Positions 46,217-58,100 of a DNA stretch of 64,000 bases are shown piece by piece (positions within the stretch are counted from its first letter, which is position 1; every line of letters starts with the position of its first letter). A program made the translations under genes and the position numbers. The stretch is taken from contig NC_004463.1 in assembly GCF_000011365.1 (NCBI RefSeq), positions 744,001 through 808,000 of the forward strand, written 5' to 3'. The notes beneath the pieces were generated by a model that was given only the letters and a program-made list of their open reading frames with translations, was not told where the DNA came from and did no database searches. The DNA comes from Bradyrhizobium diazoefficiens USDA 110 (GTDB lineage: Bacteria; Pseudomonadota; Alphaproteobacteria; Rhizobiales; Xanthobacteraceae).

Positions 46217-47197
46217 ATGTCGCTCGATTCGGACATCATCGTCGATCGTCGCAGGATCCGCCGCAAGCTGACGTTCTGGCGCGTCATGGCCGCGCTGATC
46301 GCGATCGCGGCGATTGCGGGCTTCGCGCTGATTGCGACGCCCGGCGCACGCGGCACGTTCGCAGCCGCCGGCTCGATTGCGCGGGTCCAGATCGACGGCC
46401 TGATCCGCAGCGATTCCGATCGCACGCAGGCGCTGGAGCGGCTGGAGAATTCGCAGGCTGCCGCCGTCATCGTTCACATCAACTCACCGGGCGGCACCAC
46501 CGCAGGCTCCGAGCAGCTCTACGACTCGCTGGTCCGGCTCAAGGCGAAGAAGCCGCTCGTCGTCGTGGTCGAGGGTCTTGCCGCCTCCGGCGGCTACATC
46601 ACGGCGATCGCGAGCGACCACATCATCGCGCAGCAGAGCTCGCTGGTCGGCTCGATCGGTGTGCTGTTCCAGTACCCCAATGTCACCGAACTCCTGAAGA
46701 CCATCGGCGTCAAGGTCGAGGAGGTAAAATCCTCGCCGCTGAAGGCCGCGCCCAACGGTTTTGAGCCGACCAGTCCCGAGGCGCGGGCCGCGCTCGACGA
46801 GCTGGTGAAGGACTCCTACGCCTGGTTCAAGGGACTGGTGAAGGAGCGGCGTGGCATGGACGACACGCAGCTCGAGAAAGTGGCCGACGGCCGCGTCTTC
46901 ACCGGACGCCAGGCGATCGATCTCAAGCTGATCGACCAGATCGGCGACGAGAAGACGGCGGTGACCTGGCTGGTCGAGCAGAAGGGCGTCAAGAAGGGGC
47001 TTTCGGTGCGCGACTACAAGCTTCAGTCGCGCTTCGGCGATCTGCCGTTCCTCAAGACGGCCGCTGCCGTGACGCTGGAAGCGCTGGGTTTAGGCTCGAT
47101 TGCGCATCAAATCGGGCAAACCGGCGTCGCGCAGGCCGTTGACCGGTTCGGAATGGATGGAATGCTGGCCTTGTGGCAGCCGGCTGCGTCAAACTGA
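46217..47197 (+). CDS. sppA: Signal peptide peptidase SppA
   Basis: 326 residues, short-form SppA. An N-terminal membrane anchor (FWRVMAALIAIAAIAGFALI, about residues 20-40) precedes the ClpP-like fold. Motifs VIVHINSPGGTTAGSEQLYD and VVVEGLAASGGYITAIASDH hold the nucleophile Ser; the catalytic Lys is expected in VKSSPLKAAPNG. It degrades released signal peptides and membrane protein fragments. GGAGATATTCCG precedes the start. Between rpsA and ihfB. Confidence 0.94.
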   Translation: MSLDSDIIVDRRRIRRKLTFWRVMAALIAIAAIAGFALIATPGARGTFAAAGSIARVQIDGLIRSDSDRTQALERLENSQAAAVIVHINSPGGTTAGSEQLYDSLVRLKAKKPLVVVVEGLAASGGYITAIASDHIIAQQSSLVGSIGVLFQYPNVTELLKTIGVKVEEVKSSPLKAAPNGFEPTSPEARAALDELVKDSYAWFKGLVKERRGMDDTQLEKVADGRVFTGRQAIDLKLIDQIGDEKTAVTWLVEQKGVKKGLSVRDYKLQSRFGDLPFLKTAAAVTLEALGLGSIAHQIGQTGVAQAVDRFGMDGMLALWQPAASN

Positions 47198-47306
47198 CTG
47201 GGACAGGCGAGCGCTTAAGGGTTTTCTCGCCTGGCGAGTGTCGGGGCAGCCTGCTTTTTTGGCATTTGTCACGCATTTTCACGACGCTCAACCTTGATTT
47301 AGCGTC

Positions 47307-47312
47307 TTGACA
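47307..47312 (+). promoter_or_regulatory. -35-like TTGACA upstream of ihfB
   Basis: TTGACA is a perfect sigma-70 -35 word 57 bp before the ihfB ATG. A -10 would be near 47330-47335 (GGAAAT), which is poor. Near-direct repeats TCACGCATTTTCACG (47269-47283) and TCACGGTATTTTCACG (47315-47330) flank it. Confidence 0.35.
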
Positions 47313-47368
47313 GATCACGGTATTTTCACGGAAATGGTCATCCGCACGCTTCCGGGTCCTATCTCTCG

Positions 47369-47674
47369 ATGATCAAATCCGAACTTGTTCAGCGTATCGC
47401 CGAGCACAACCCGCATCTGTACCAGCGGGATGTCGAGAACATTGTGAATGCGATTCTCGAAGAGATCGTAGCGGCTCTCGCACGCGGTGATCGCGTCGAG
47501 TTGCGCGGCTTCGGTGCCTTCTCGGTCAAGCATCGCCCTGCACGCGCCGGGCGTAATCCGCGCACCGGCGCCCATGTACCCGTCGATCAGAAGAGCGTTC
47601 CGTTCTTCAAGACCGGCAAGGAAATGCGCGAGCGGCTGAACCGCGACCATCCGGATCCCGGCGCGGCAGACTGA
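47369..47674 (+). CDS. ihfB: Integration host factor, beta subunit
   Basis: 101 residues. A HU/IHF fold protein: [20 protein letters not shown] starts the dimerisation helices and [20 protein letters not shown] with [19 protein letters not shown] is the DNA-bending arm with its intercalating Pro. With IhfA it bends DNA sharply and is needed at sigma-54 promoters among others. Order cmk-rpsA-(sppA)-ihfB matches enterobacteria apart from sppA. Confidence 0.95.
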   Translation: MIKSELVQRIAEHNPHLYQRDVENIVNAILEEIVAALARGDRVELRGFGAFSVKHRPARAGRNPRTGAHVPVDQKSVPFFKTGKEMRERLNRDHPDPGAAD

Positions 47675-47745
47675 GGCCGGCGTCAGGGTTTCCCGCGGTC
47701 GCTCAAGATGCGGCCGGAAGCTTGATTCAAGGCGAGCGAAGCGAG

Positions 47746-48138
47746 ATGCGAAAGTTCCTGACCGCGCTGATCGTGATTCCGCTGGGTCTGATCCTGGTGG
47801 TGTTCGCCGTCTCCAACCGGCATTTCGTCACGGTCTCCTTCGATCCCTTTGTCTCCGACGACCCGTCATTGTCGGTCACGCTGCCGCTGTTCCTGCTGCT
47901 GATCCTGGTGGCGGCGCTGGGCGTCCTGGCCGGCGGCTGTGCCGTCTGGCTCGGCCAGCGGCACTGGCGCCGCGCGGCCCGTCGGCATGAGGCGGATGCG
48001 CGCAGCGCCCGGACCGAACTGGCCGGCTTGCGGGCCCAGACGGCCGCGGCGAAGCCCGATTCCCAGCGCCTCCCCGCCCCCGTCGGGGTGGGCCTTTACG
48101 GGCCCGTCGGGCGAGACAAGCAGCGCGCGACGTTGTAG
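47746..48138 (+). CDS. LapA/YciS-type (DUF1049) inner membrane protein
   Basis: 130 residues from the ATG at 47746; a TTG at 47722 is an alternative. Two membrane segments (FLTALIVIPLGLILVVFAVS and LPLFLLLILVAALGVLAGGC) separated by SNRHFVTVSFDPF, as in LapA proteins, then a cytoplasmic basic tail. In E. coli LapA works with LapB in control of LPS synthesis. Position between ihfB and trpF matches the enterobacterial ihfB-lapA order. Confidence 0.8.
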   Translation: MRKFLTALIVIPLGLILVVFAVSNRHFVTVSFDPFVSDDPSLSVTLPLFLLLILVAALGVLAGGCAVWLGQRHWRRAARRHEADARSARTELAGLRAQTAAAKPDSQRLPAPVGVGLYGPVGRDKQRATL

Positions 48139-48204
48139 AAGCGGCCGCAACCGAAAACCCTGCTTTCCGGCCGCGGAGTTGCGGCCTTTACCTGCTTTGA
48201 GACC

Positions 48205-48872
48205 ATGTCCCTGCTCGTCAAAATCTGCGGCCTGTCCACGCGCGAGACGCTCGAAACAGCGCTCGACGCGGGCGCCGACATGGTGGGGTTCGTGTTCTTT
48301 CCGCCGTCGCCCCGGCATCTGTCGCTGGAGCTTGGCCGCGATCTCGGCCGCCAGGTGAATCGGCGCGCGCTCAAGGTTGCGCTCACGGTCGATGCCGATG
48401 ACGCCACGCTCGACAACATCATGGACGCGCTGTCGCCGGACATTTTCCAGCTCCATGGCAAGGAGACCGTCGCGCGGCTGCGCGACATCAAGCAGCGGTT
48501 CGGCCGCCCCGTGATGAAGGCGGTGCCGGTCGCAACCTCAGCCGATCTTGCCGTGCTGCCCGGCTACGCCGCGGTCGCCGACCGCATCCTGTTCGATGCG
48601 CGCGCGCCGAAAGACGCGACGCGGCCCGGCGGCCTGGGCGCGCCGTTCGACTGGCACCTGCTCGAAAACCTCGATCTGAACCTGCCCTACATGGTCTCGG
48701 GCGGGCTTCACGCCGACAACGTTGCGGAGGCCCTTCGCATCACCCGCGCCGGCGGCGTCGACGTGTCCTCCGGTGTCGAGAGCGCTCCCGGCGTCAAGGA
48801 TCCCGAGATGATCAAGGCCTTCATCCGCGCCGCGCGCGCCACCCAAGATGCAAGTCAAGAGTTGAGCGTCCG

Positions 48873-48876
<4 letters not shown>
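48205..48876 (+). CDS. trpF: Phosphoribosylanthranilate isomerase
   Basis: 223 residues, a TIM barrel. [18 protein letters not shown] carries the catalytic Cys; [26 protein letters not shown] and the terminal [20 protein letters not shown] phosphate loop are typical. The catalytic Asp is expected in FDARAPKD. It makes CdRP in tryptophan synthesis. Stop and trpB start overlap (ATGA). Confidence 0.96.
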
Positions 48877-50086
<1,210 letters not shown>

Positions 50087-50090
<4 letters not shown>

Positions 50091-50923
50091 CCACGCGTAT
50101 CGACATCCGTTTTGCCGAGCTTGCGAAGCAGGGCCGCTCGGCCTTCGTGACCTTCCTGATGGCCGGCGATCCGGATCCCGCCACCTCGCTCGAGATCATC
50201 AAGGCGCTGCCGAAGTCCGGCGCCGACGTGATCGAGATCGGCATGCCCTTCACCGATCCGATGGCCGACGGTCCGTCGATCCAGGCGGCGGGCCTGCGCG
50301 CGCTCAAGGCCGGCATGACGCTGAAGAAGACGCTCGAGCTCGTGCGCGGCTTCCGCAAGGACGACAATGCGACGCCGATCGTGCTGATGGGCTATTACAA
50401 CCCGATCTACATCTACGGCGTCGACAAGTTCCTTGTCGATGCCAAGAGCGCCGGCGTCGACGGCCTCATCATCGTCGATCTGCCGCCGGAGGAGGACGAC
50501 GAGCTCTGCCTGCCCGCGATGAAGGCCGGCCTGAACTTCATTCGCCTGGCGACGCCGACGACCGACGACAAGCGCCTGCCGGCCGTGCTCGCCAACACCT
50601 CGGGCTTCGTCTACTACGTCTCGATCACCGGCATCACCGGTGCTGCGGCGGCGGATTCCTCGGCGGTGAGCGAAGCGGTTGCCCGCATCAAGCGTCACAC
50701 CAAGCTGCCGGTCTGCGTCGGCTTCGGCATCCGCACGCCGGAGACCGCGCGCGCCATCGCCTCGCATGCGAATGGCGCGGTGGTCGGCACCGCGCTGGTC
50801 GATGCGCTCAAGAACAGCCTCGATGCAGACGGCCGGGCCACCGCCAAAACCGTTAACGCCGTCGCCGAACTGACGGCATCCCTGGCCCAAGGCGTCAAAG
50901 GCGCACAACAGGCGGCGGAATAG
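50087..50923 (+). CDS. trpA: Tryptophan synthase alpha subunit
   Basis: 278 residues from a GTG that overlaps the trpB stop. [21 protein letters not shown] holds the catalytic Glu/Asp region; [15 protein letters not shown] and [14 protein letters not shown] form the indole-glycerol-phosphate site; [20 protein letters not shown] the phosphate loop. The frame is open far upstream within trpB but is not coding there. Confidence 0.97.
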
Positions 50924-51035
50924 GCCATAATTCCGCTTTTGGGGCGGACGACACGGCGGCTTGCCGGGGCAGGGTCCGGCAGCCATATATCCCTTCAGGC
51001 GATCTCCGGAGCGGGATCGCACATCGGAGCAAACC

Positions 51036-51977
51036 ATGAACTGGCTTACCAATGTGGTCCGGCCGAAGATCCGCAACATGCTGCGGCGGGAGACGCCGGA
51101 GAATTTGTGGATCAAGTGTCCGGATTCCGGGCAGCTCGTGTTCTACAAGGATGTCGAGGCCAACCAGTTCGTCATTCCCGGCTCGAACTACCACATGCGC
51201 ATGGGCGCGGTGGCGCGTCTGAAGTCGATCTTCGACAACGAGACCTGGTACGACGTCGCGCTGCCGGATGTCACGCCGGATCCGCTCAAGTTCCGCGACG
51301 AGAAGAAATACGTCGACCGCATCAAGGATGCCCGCGCGCGAACTAACCTCAACGACGCGATCAAGGTCGGCTATGGCAAGCTCGAAGGCGCCGCCGTCGT
51401 CATCGCCGTGCAGGATTTCGACTTCATGGGCGGCTCGCTCGGCATGGCCGCGGGCGAGGCCATCGTGCGTGGGCTCGAACTCGCGGTCGAGAAGAAGTCG
51501 CCGTTCATCGTGTTCGCCGCATCAGGCGGCGCGCGCATGCAGGAAGGCATCCTGTCGCTGATGCAGATGCCGCGCACGACCGTCGCGGTTCAGATGCTGC
51601 GCGAGGCAAAACAGCCCTATATCGTCGTGCTGACCAACCCGACCACCGGCGGCGTCACCGCCTCCTACGCGATGCTGGGCGACGTGCAGATCGCCGAGCC
51701 CGGCGCGCTGATCGGCTTTGCCGGCGCGCGCGTGATCGAGCAGACCATCCGCGAGAAGCTCCCGGAAGGCTTCCAGCGCGCCGAGTACCTGAAAGAGCAC
51801 GGCATGGTCGACATGGTCGTGCATCGTCACGATTTGCGCCCGACCCTGGCACGGCTCTGTCGCCTGTTGACCAAGGCACCGGCGCTGGAGACCGCGTCGA
51901 AATCGGTGCAGCCTGTCGTCAGCCCGGCGCAGATCGTATCGGCTTCCGAGACGGCGCCGGCCGCGCCGCACGCGTGA
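51036..51977 (+). CDS. accD: Acetyl-CoA carboxylase carboxyltransferase subunit beta
   Basis: 313 residues from the ATG at 51036 (CGGAGC upstream). It pairs with AccA to transfer CO2 from carboxybiotin to acetyl-CoA. The crotonase-fold core is complete ([52 protein letters not shown]). The N-terminal zinc ribbon is degenerate: [20 protein letters not shown] then [12 protein letters not shown] has one Cys where E. coli has four. The last 35 residues are low-complexity. Confidence 0.95.
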   Translation: MNWLTNVVRPKIRNMLRRETPENLWIKCPDSGQLVFYKDVEANQFVIPGSNYHMRMGAVARLKSIFDNETWYDVALPDVTPDPLKFRDEKKYVDRIKDARARTNLNDAIKVGYGKLEGAAVVIAVQDFDFMGGSLGMAAGEAIVRGLELAVEKKSPFIVFAASGGARMQEGILSLMQMPRTTVAVQMLREAKQPYIVVLTNPTTGGVTASYAMLGDVQIAEPGALIGFAGARVIEQTIREKLPEGFQRAEYLKEHGMVDMVVHRHDLRPTLARLCRLLTKAPALETASKSVQPVVSPAQIVSASETAPAAPHA

Positions 51978-53317
51978 ACGCGTCTCCTGACAGCGCAAAG
52001 CCGCCGCTCGACGAATTGATCGGGCGGCTGTCGGCCCTGCATCAGAAGCGCATCGATCTTGGGCTGGAGCGGATGCATCGTCTGCTCGATCGGCTCGGCC
52101 ACCCCGAACGCAAGCTGCCCCCGGTGATCCACATCGCCGGCACCAATGGCAAGGGCTCGACGCTCGCTTATCTGCGCGCGACGCTGGAAGCGGCAGACCT
52201 GCGCGTCCACGCCTACACCTCGCCGTATCTGGTCCGCATCAACGAATGTTTCCGGCTTGGTCGCCTCGGTGGCGGCGTGCTGGTCGGCGACGACGAACTG
52301 CGCGCCGCGCTGGAAGAAGTCGAGCGCGTCAATGCCGGCGAGCCTGCCACCGTGTTCGAGCTGAAGACGGCTGCCGCGTTTCATCTGTTCGCGCAGAATC
52401 CGGCCGATGCGGTGCTGCTCGAGGTCGGCCTTGGCGGCCGGCTCGATTCGACCAATGTGGTCGATACGCCGGCGGCCACCGTGATCACGCCTGTGAGCAT
52501 GGACCACACGGACTTCCTCGGCGATACGCTGACCTCCATCGCCGGCGAGAAGGCCGCGATCATCAAGCGCGGCGTGCCCGTGGTTTGCGCCGAGCAGTCG
52601 GGCGAGGCGATGGCCGTGATCGAGGCGCAGGCCAAGCGCATGCGCGCGCCGCTGTTTGCCGCGAACGAGAGCTGGCACGTCAATGTCGAGCATGGGCGCC
52701 TGGTTTATTCCGACGATCGCGGCCTGATGGATCTCGCCGCGCCGCGCCTGTTCGGCCGCCACCAGTTCGACAATGCCGGGCTTGCGATCGCGACTTTGCG
52801 CGCGATTTCGACATTCAAGGTCAACCAGGCGGCGTTCGAAGCCGGCATCGTCGGTGCCGAATGGCCGGCGCGGATGCAGCGCATCACCTCGGGCGAGCTG
52901 CTCTCCTGGGGACCGCAGGGCTCGGAGATCTGGCTCGACGGCGGGCACAATGCGGAAGGTGGGCGCGTTGCGGCGGCCGCGCTCGGCGATCTCGAGGAAC
53001 GGGTGTCGCGGCCGCTGGTCGTGATCGCGGGCATGATGGCCAACAAGGATGCGCAGGCCTTCCTCGCCAATTTCGCCGGCCTCACCCGTCACATCATCGC
53101 GGTGCCGATTCCCGACACCGAGAATGCGATGCCGGCCGACCGCCTCGCGGACGCCGCGCGCAGCCTCGGCATGCGGGTCGAGCCCGCGCCGGGCATCGAG
53201 GCCGCGCTGCGCGCGCTGTCGAAGCTCGCCTACGAGGTGCCGCCGCGCATCCTGATCACCGGCTCGCTCTATCTCGCCGGCCACGTGCTCGGCATCAACG
53301 GCACGCCTCCTGCATGA
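51974..53317 (+). CDS. folC: Bifunctional dihydrofolate/folylpolyglutamate synthase
   Basis: 447 residues from a GTG overlapping the accD stop (GTGA). [15 protein letters not shown] is the Mur ligase-type P-loop; [20 protein letters not shown] the folate region; [20 protein letters not shown] the conserved Mg site; [16 protein letters not shown] the C domain. It makes dihydrofolate and adds glutamates. accD-folC is a common pair. Confidence 0.95.
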   Translation: MNASPDSAKPPLDELIGRLSALHQKRIDLGLERMHRLLDRLGHPERKLPPVIHIAGTNGKGSTLAYLRATLEAADLRVHAYTSPYLVRINECFRLGRLGGGVLVGDDELRAALEEVERVNAGEPATVFELKTAAAFHLFAQNPADAVLLEVGLGGRLDSTNVVDTPAATVITPVSMDHTDFLGDTLTSIAGEKAAIIKRGVPVVCAEQSGEAMAVIEAQAKRMRAPLFAANESWHVNVEHGRLVYSDDRGLMDLAAPRLFGRHQFDNAGLAIATLRAISTFKVNQAAFEAGIVGAEWPARMQRITSGELLSWGPQGSEIWLDGGHNAEGGRVAAAALGDLEERVSRPLVVIAGMMANKDAQAFLANFAGLTRHIIAVPIPDTENAMPADRLADAARSLGMRVEPAPGIEAALRALSKLAYEVPPRILITGSLYLAGHVLGINGTPPA

Positions 53318-53320
53318 GCT

Positions 53321-53448
53321 GTCTTGTCCCGGACAAGGCGCATCGCGCAAGCGATGCGCCGCAGAGCCGGGACCCAGAATGCCGCAACATGGGCCCCGGC
53401 TCTGCAGCGCACCGCTGAAGAAGCGCTGCGCTGCGTCCGGGGCAAGAG
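53321..53448. repeat. Intergenic palindromic repeat, GTCGTCC/GGACGAC family, copy 4 (divergent)
   Basis: TGTCTTGTCCCGGACAAGGC with GAGCCGGGACCCAGAATGCC at the left and GGGCCCCGGCTCTGCAGCGC with GCGCTGCGTCCGGGGCAAGA at the right. More diverged than copies 1-3. It extends to within 10 bp of the next start. Confidence 0.65.
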
Positions 53449-53457
53449 AGAATGCCA

Positions 53458-54198
53458 ATGCGTTTTGCCGCGATTGCCGACATTCACGGAAACCATCTCG
53501 CGCTGGAGGCGGTGCTTGCCGACATCCGCGCCCAGGGCATCGCCGACCTCGTCAATCTCGGCGACATGCTGAGCGGTCCGCTCGACGCGCGCCGGACCAT
53601 CGAGATCCTGATGAATCTCGACGCCGTGCATGTGCTCGGCAATCACGACCGCTACCTGCTCGACCGTCCGCCGGAGAAGATGGGCTCGTGGGATCGTCCC
53701 GCCCATGCGGCGCTGAATGCCGTGCAACTCGATTGGCTGCGGGCGCAGCCGATGACGCGCGTGTTTCGCGACCGGGTCTTCCTCTGCCATGCGACGCCCG
53801 AGAACGACGAGGTCTATTGGCTCGATACCGTGCATCCCGACGGCACGGTGGCGCTATCGCCGCTCGACCGCATCGAGCAGTTCGCGCAAGGCATCACGCA
53901 GTCCCTGATCCTCTGCGCCCACACCCATCTCGCCCGCACGGTGCGGCTTCGTGACGGCCGGCTGATCGTCAATCCCGGCAGCGTCGGTAGCCCGGGCTAT
54001 CGCGACAAGCATCCGTTCCCGCATGTCGTCGAGGCCGGCACGCCGCACGCGCGCTACGCGATCCTCGAACTCGTCGATGCTGCTTGGCAAGTGACCTTCC
54101 GCCATGTCGTCTATGATCACGAGGCGATGGCCGCGCTCGCACGCCGCAACAATCAGCCGGAGCTCGCGAACGCGCTCGCGACGGGATGGATCAAGTAG
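53458..54198 (+). CDS. Calcineurin-like metallophosphoesterase (YfcE-type)
   Basis: 246 residues from the ATG at 53458; an ATG at 53452 is too near the AGAGAG ribosome binding site. Metal-site motifs run in order: FAAIADIHGNHLALEAVL (DxHGN), LVNLGDMLSGPLD (GD), HVLGNHDRYLLD (GNHD), LCHATPEND and LCAHTHLART (GHTH-like), NPGSVGSPGY. This is the small phosphodiesterase fold that acts on cyclic nucleotides or phosphodiesters. Substrate unknown. Confidence 0.85.
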   Translation: MRFAAIADIHGNHLALEAVLADIRAQGIADLVNLGDMLSGPLDARRTIEILMNLDAVHVLGNHDRYLLDRPPEKMGSWDRPAHAALNAVQLDWLRAQPMTRVFRDRVFLCHATPENDEVYWLDTVHPDGTVALSPLDRIEQFAQGITQSLILCAHTHLARTVRLRDGRLIVNPGSVGSPGYRDKHPFPHVVEAGTPHARYAILELVDAAWQVTFRHVVYDHEAMAALARRNNQPELANALATGWIK

Positions 54199-54245
54199 CG
54201 CCGCTTCGCTCCATCCGGGCGGCGGGTTTGACTCCTTGATAAGGG

Positions 54246-54260
54246 CGCTTGTTATAAGCG
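54246..54260. promoter_or_regulatory. Small inverted repeat before the SRPBCC gene
   Basis: CGCTT-GTTAT-AAGCG has 5-bp arms and ends 24 bp before the ATG. It may be an operator or part of the promoter; only the symmetry is seen. Confidence 0.3.
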
Positions 54261-54284
54261 TACATATCAAAGTGGGAGCGCGCC

Positions 54285-54725
54285 ATGGACGACGGCCATG
54301 TCTGGCGAAACGAATATACCATCGAGACGTCTGCAACCGCAGAGACGATCTGGGGCATCTTTCGCGATGTCCCCGGCTGGAAAAACTGGAATGCGGGTAT
54401 CGAGCAGATCGACATCGACGGGCCATTCGCGGCCGGCACTTGGTTCACGATGAAGCCCCCCGGCGAGGAGACGCTACGCTCGCAACTGATCGAGGTTCGC
54501 GAGAACGTGTGCTTCATCGATGAAACGCGAGTCGGCGATCTCGTCATCACAGTCGCCCATCGCATCGAACCGCTTGGCGATTCTCCTGGACCGGCGCGCA
54601 CGCGCATCGTTTACGCCGCGGACGCGCGAGGGCCGCAAGCGTCCGAGATCGGTCCGGCTGTCGCGTCGGACTTTCCCGATGTTCTCGCCAGTCTCGCCAA
54701 ACTCGCCGAAACGAGATCGGCATGA
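54285..54725 (+). CDS. SRPBCC (START-like) domain protein
   Basis: 146 residues. The start WRNEYTIETSATAETIWGIF then VPGWKNWNAGIEQIDIDGPF matches the first strands of the polyketide-cyclase/SRPBCC fold, a deep ligand-binding pocket. The C-terminal helix SDFPDVLASLAKLAETR closes the fold. GTGGGAG precedes the start. Ligand unknown; no partner gene. It converges with trxA. Confidence 0.8.
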   Translation: MDDGHVWRNEYTIETSATAETIWGIFRDVPGWKNWNAGIEQIDIDGPFAAGTWFTMKPPGEETLRSQLIEVRENVCFIDETRVGDLVITVAHRIEPLGDSPGPARTRIVYAADARGPQASEIGPAVASDFPDVLASLAKLAETRSA

Positions 54726-54734
54726 TTGCCGCCG

Positions 54735-54770
54735 ACAAAAAACAAAACGGCCGGCGTGTTGCCGGCCGTT
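54735..54770 (-). terminator. trxA: Rho-independent terminator of trxA
   Basis: AACGGCCGGC-GTGTT-GCCGGCCGTT is a perfect 10-bp stem (54746-54755 and 54761-54770). On the minus strand it is followed by TTGTTTTTTGTC, a good U-tract. It ends trxA transcription. Confidence 0.85.
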
Positions 54771-54799
54771 GCAGAATTCTCAGTTACTCGCGAGGCGGA

Positions 54800-55120
54800 T
54801 CACACCGCCGACGTGATCCACTGCTGCAGCTTTGCCTTCGGCGCCGCGCCGACCTGGCGGGAGGCCATCTCGCCGCCCTTGAAGATCATCAGGGTCGGGA
54901 TCGACATCACGCCGTACTTCGACGCGGTCTTCGGGCTCTCGTCGACATTGAGCTTCACGATCTTGACCTTGTCGCCCATCGCGCCGGCGATCTCGTCGAG
55001 GGCGGGCGCGATCATGCGGCAGGGACCGCACCATTCGGCCCAGAAATCGACGACCACAGGGCCGTTCGCCTTGAGCACTTCGGCTTCGAAATCAGTGTCA
55101 GAAACCTTGCCAACGGCCAT
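54800..55120 (-). CDS. trxA: Thioredoxin
   Basis: 106 residues. [20 protein letters not shown] carries the WCGPC redox site; [20 protein letters not shown] with the cis-Pro after Ile completes the fold. It reduces protein disulfides with thioredoxin reductase. It lies downstream of addA on the same strand, a conserved rhizobial order. Confidence 0.97.
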   Translation of the reverse strand: MAVGKVSDTDFEAEVLKANGPVVVDFWAEWCGPCRMIAPALDEIAGAMGDKVKIVKLNVDESPKTASKYGVMSIPTLMIFKGGEMASRQVGAAPKAKLQQWITSAV

Positions 55121-55187
55121 GGGAGTACCTCACTCGGTTGAAAGAATCGGCGCGGATGGGAATCGCGCCCGGGATCATGGCGTCAAC

Positions 55188-58100
55188 CTATGAACGGCCC
55201 CTTGCCGGGTCAAGGACGCTCACACCGAGATGAAGGGATGCCAGCGCCGCGTCCAGCGCGGGGGCCGAAATCTCCATATATTCAAGGGCCTCGGTCCAGA
55301 GCAGGACGGCCCTGACCGGCTTTTGGGGATAAAGCCGCGCCAGCACCGCCCGGTACAGCGCAAGCTGCCGGACATAGACGGCGGGCGCCTCAGTCGCGCT
55401 TTTGGGCGCCGCCTGGTTGGTCTTGAAATCGACGATCAGGACCTCATCCGGACGAACGACCAGCCGGTCGATCTGCCCCGACACCAGCGCAGGCTGGAGG
55501 CCTGGCCGCTCCAGCCGGCCGACGATGGCGACCTCCGCCCGGCTGCCGGCGGCAAACACCGGTGCAAAGCGCGGCTCGGCGATCAGCGCGAGCACCTTGT
55601 CGGCCAGCGCGGTGCGGTCGGCCTCCGCCCAGTCGGAGGCATTGCGCGCCATGAAGCCGCGCGCGGCCTCGCGCCGCCGCTCGGCGGCGATGTCGGGCAG
55701 CGACTGGAGCAGCCGGTGCACCAGCGTGCCGCGTTGCAGCGCGAGCGCGCGCGACTGCACCGATTCGCCTGACCGGACCGCGCGGCCTCCCTCCGCAGAC
55801 TGGCCCGAGGGGCGCACGGAATCGTCGTCCTGCATCTCGCGCGGTGCCGGCGTCCGCAGCCAGTCCGGCAACGCGATCGTCTGATCCACGAATGTCGCGG
55901 GCGTGCCGAGGGCAACGACGTCCTCCGGCCGGGCGAATCGCGTCACCTTGCCAAGCGGCGTTTCCAGCGTCTGCTTCTCCAGGCCCGAGCCGGTAAGCCC
56001 GGTGTCGACCAGGTCGTACCAGCTCAGCTTGCGGACCGTCCTCATATTGCCGGGCATGCAGCCGCCGACGATCAGCCGGTCGGCCGCGCGCGTCATCGCG
56101 ACATAGAGCAGGCGGCGATATTCGTCCTCGGTCTCCTCGAGCATGGCCTTGCGGGCCTCGGCGACGGGCTTGGGATCGTCGGCCTTGCGGCCCGCCCACA
56201 CCACCACCTCGCCGCCGTTGCCGCGCGGCACCTGGATCAGACGGACCCGCTGCGAGTCCGCGGGCGACGACGTGGTGTCGACCATGAACACGACGGACGC
56301 TTCAAGGCCCTTGGCGCCGTGCACGGTCATCACCCGCACCTCGTCGCGGGAGATTTCCATGTCGCGCTTCACCTCGGTGTCGGCCGAGCGCAGCCAGGCC
56401 ATGAAGCCTTGCAGCGACGCCGGCGCCTTGCGCTCGTAGTTCAGCGCCAGCTCCAGGAATTCGTCGAGCGCGTCATTGGCCTCGTGGCCGAGCCGGCGCA
56501 GGATGCGCGCGCGTCCGCCGTCGCCGCCAAGCAGCCAGGCGTAGAAGGCGAACGGTGTCTCCTCGCGCGCGCGAGTTTCGCAGGCCTCGAGCCGCCGCAG
56601 CACCGCGGCGAATTTCTCGCTTCCGGCCGCCTGCTCGCCGAGCGCCCGGCGCAGCGAGCCCTTGCGGCCCCAGGCAAGCGCAAACAAATCGTCATCGTCG
56701 AGCCCGAACAGCGGGCTCTTCAGCGCGACCGCAAGCGCGAGATCGTCCTGCGGCAGCAGCAGCGCGTCCGCAAGGTTCATCAGGTCGATGATGCCGATGT
56801 GCTCGGTGAGCTTCAGCCGGTCGGCGCCGGCGACCGGCACGCCAGCGTGCTTCAGCGCCTGGATCACGGCATCGAACGCGTTGCCGCGTCGGCGGACCAG
56901 GATCAGCATGTCGCCGTAGCGCAGCGGCCGCCGCTCGCCTTCATGTCCGGTGAGCGTGCCGCTTTCGACCAGCCGCTTGATCTCGGCCTGGATGCGGCGG
57001 GCGAGCTTGACCTCGGGGCTGGTGACGGCAACGCCGTCGAACGGCGCGCGCCAGCCCTCGATGTCCTGCCTGTCGTCGGCTTCAGCCAGGTCCCACAGCT
57101 CGATCACGCTTGGCCCTGCATCGGCGAGCGCATTGTGCAGGGGATGGCCGATCTCGACCGAATGGATGCTCTTGTAGATCGCGGGGTCGCGGAAGACGTG
57201 GTCGACCGAGTGCAGGATCGCGGCGCCCGAGCGGAACGAATAGGTGAAGGCGACCGGATCGAATTTCAGCCCGGCGGCGGTGAACTTGCGGTGCAGCTCG
57301 CGCCGGCGCGCGTCGAATTCCCGGGGCTGCGCGCCCTGGAACGAGAAGATCGACTGCTTCTCGTCTCCGACGGCGAAGATGGTGCGGTTCAGCCCCTCGC
57401 GCGCGCCTTCGCCCGCGGTGAACTCGGAGATGATGTGCGCGACGATGTCCCACTGCCGCGGACTGGTGTCCTGCGCCTCGTCGATCAGGACGTGGTCGAC
57501 GCCGCGGTCGAGCTTGTAATGCACCCAGCCCGAGGAGACGCGGTTGAGCATCGCCAGCGTTTTGTCGATCAAATCGTCATAGTCGAGCAGGCCGCGCTCC
57601 TGCTTCTCGCGCCGGTAGTTCGCGGCAGCAGCGGTCGCGATATGCAAGAGAGCCGCCGTGCGGTCACGCATGGTTACCGCGCGGCGCTTCTCGATCAGTC
57701 CAGCGAGGCGCTGGGCCTCGTTCTCGAACAGGCGGGCGACGGAGGGATTGTGATCGCAAAATTTCTTGGTCAGCACCGCCTTGCGCGGCAGCTTCTCGTC
57801 GGTGAGGAAGACGCCGAGATAGGCGTCGACCTGCGCGCCGCCCGAAAACGCTTTTGCCTCGCGGAGCCGGCTGGCCTGGTCGTTGTCGGATTTGCTGCCA
57901 TCTTCCAGCGCAAACGCGATGTCGTCCCAGCGCGATCGCGGCAGGAATGGACCGTCGAGAATCTCCGTCTCGACGTCCTCGATGCGGTCGGCGGCGTCAA
58001 CGCCCAGCACCGCCGCCATCTGCGCGGCGGCAGCTTCTGCGTTGCCGGCCTCGTCGGTCCAGGCCATGAAATGATCGCGGCTCAGACAGGCCTCGCGCAC

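Noticed and set aside
51827..53458. A 543-codon minus-strand frame opposite folC
   Set aside because: Shadow of folC running into a repeat.
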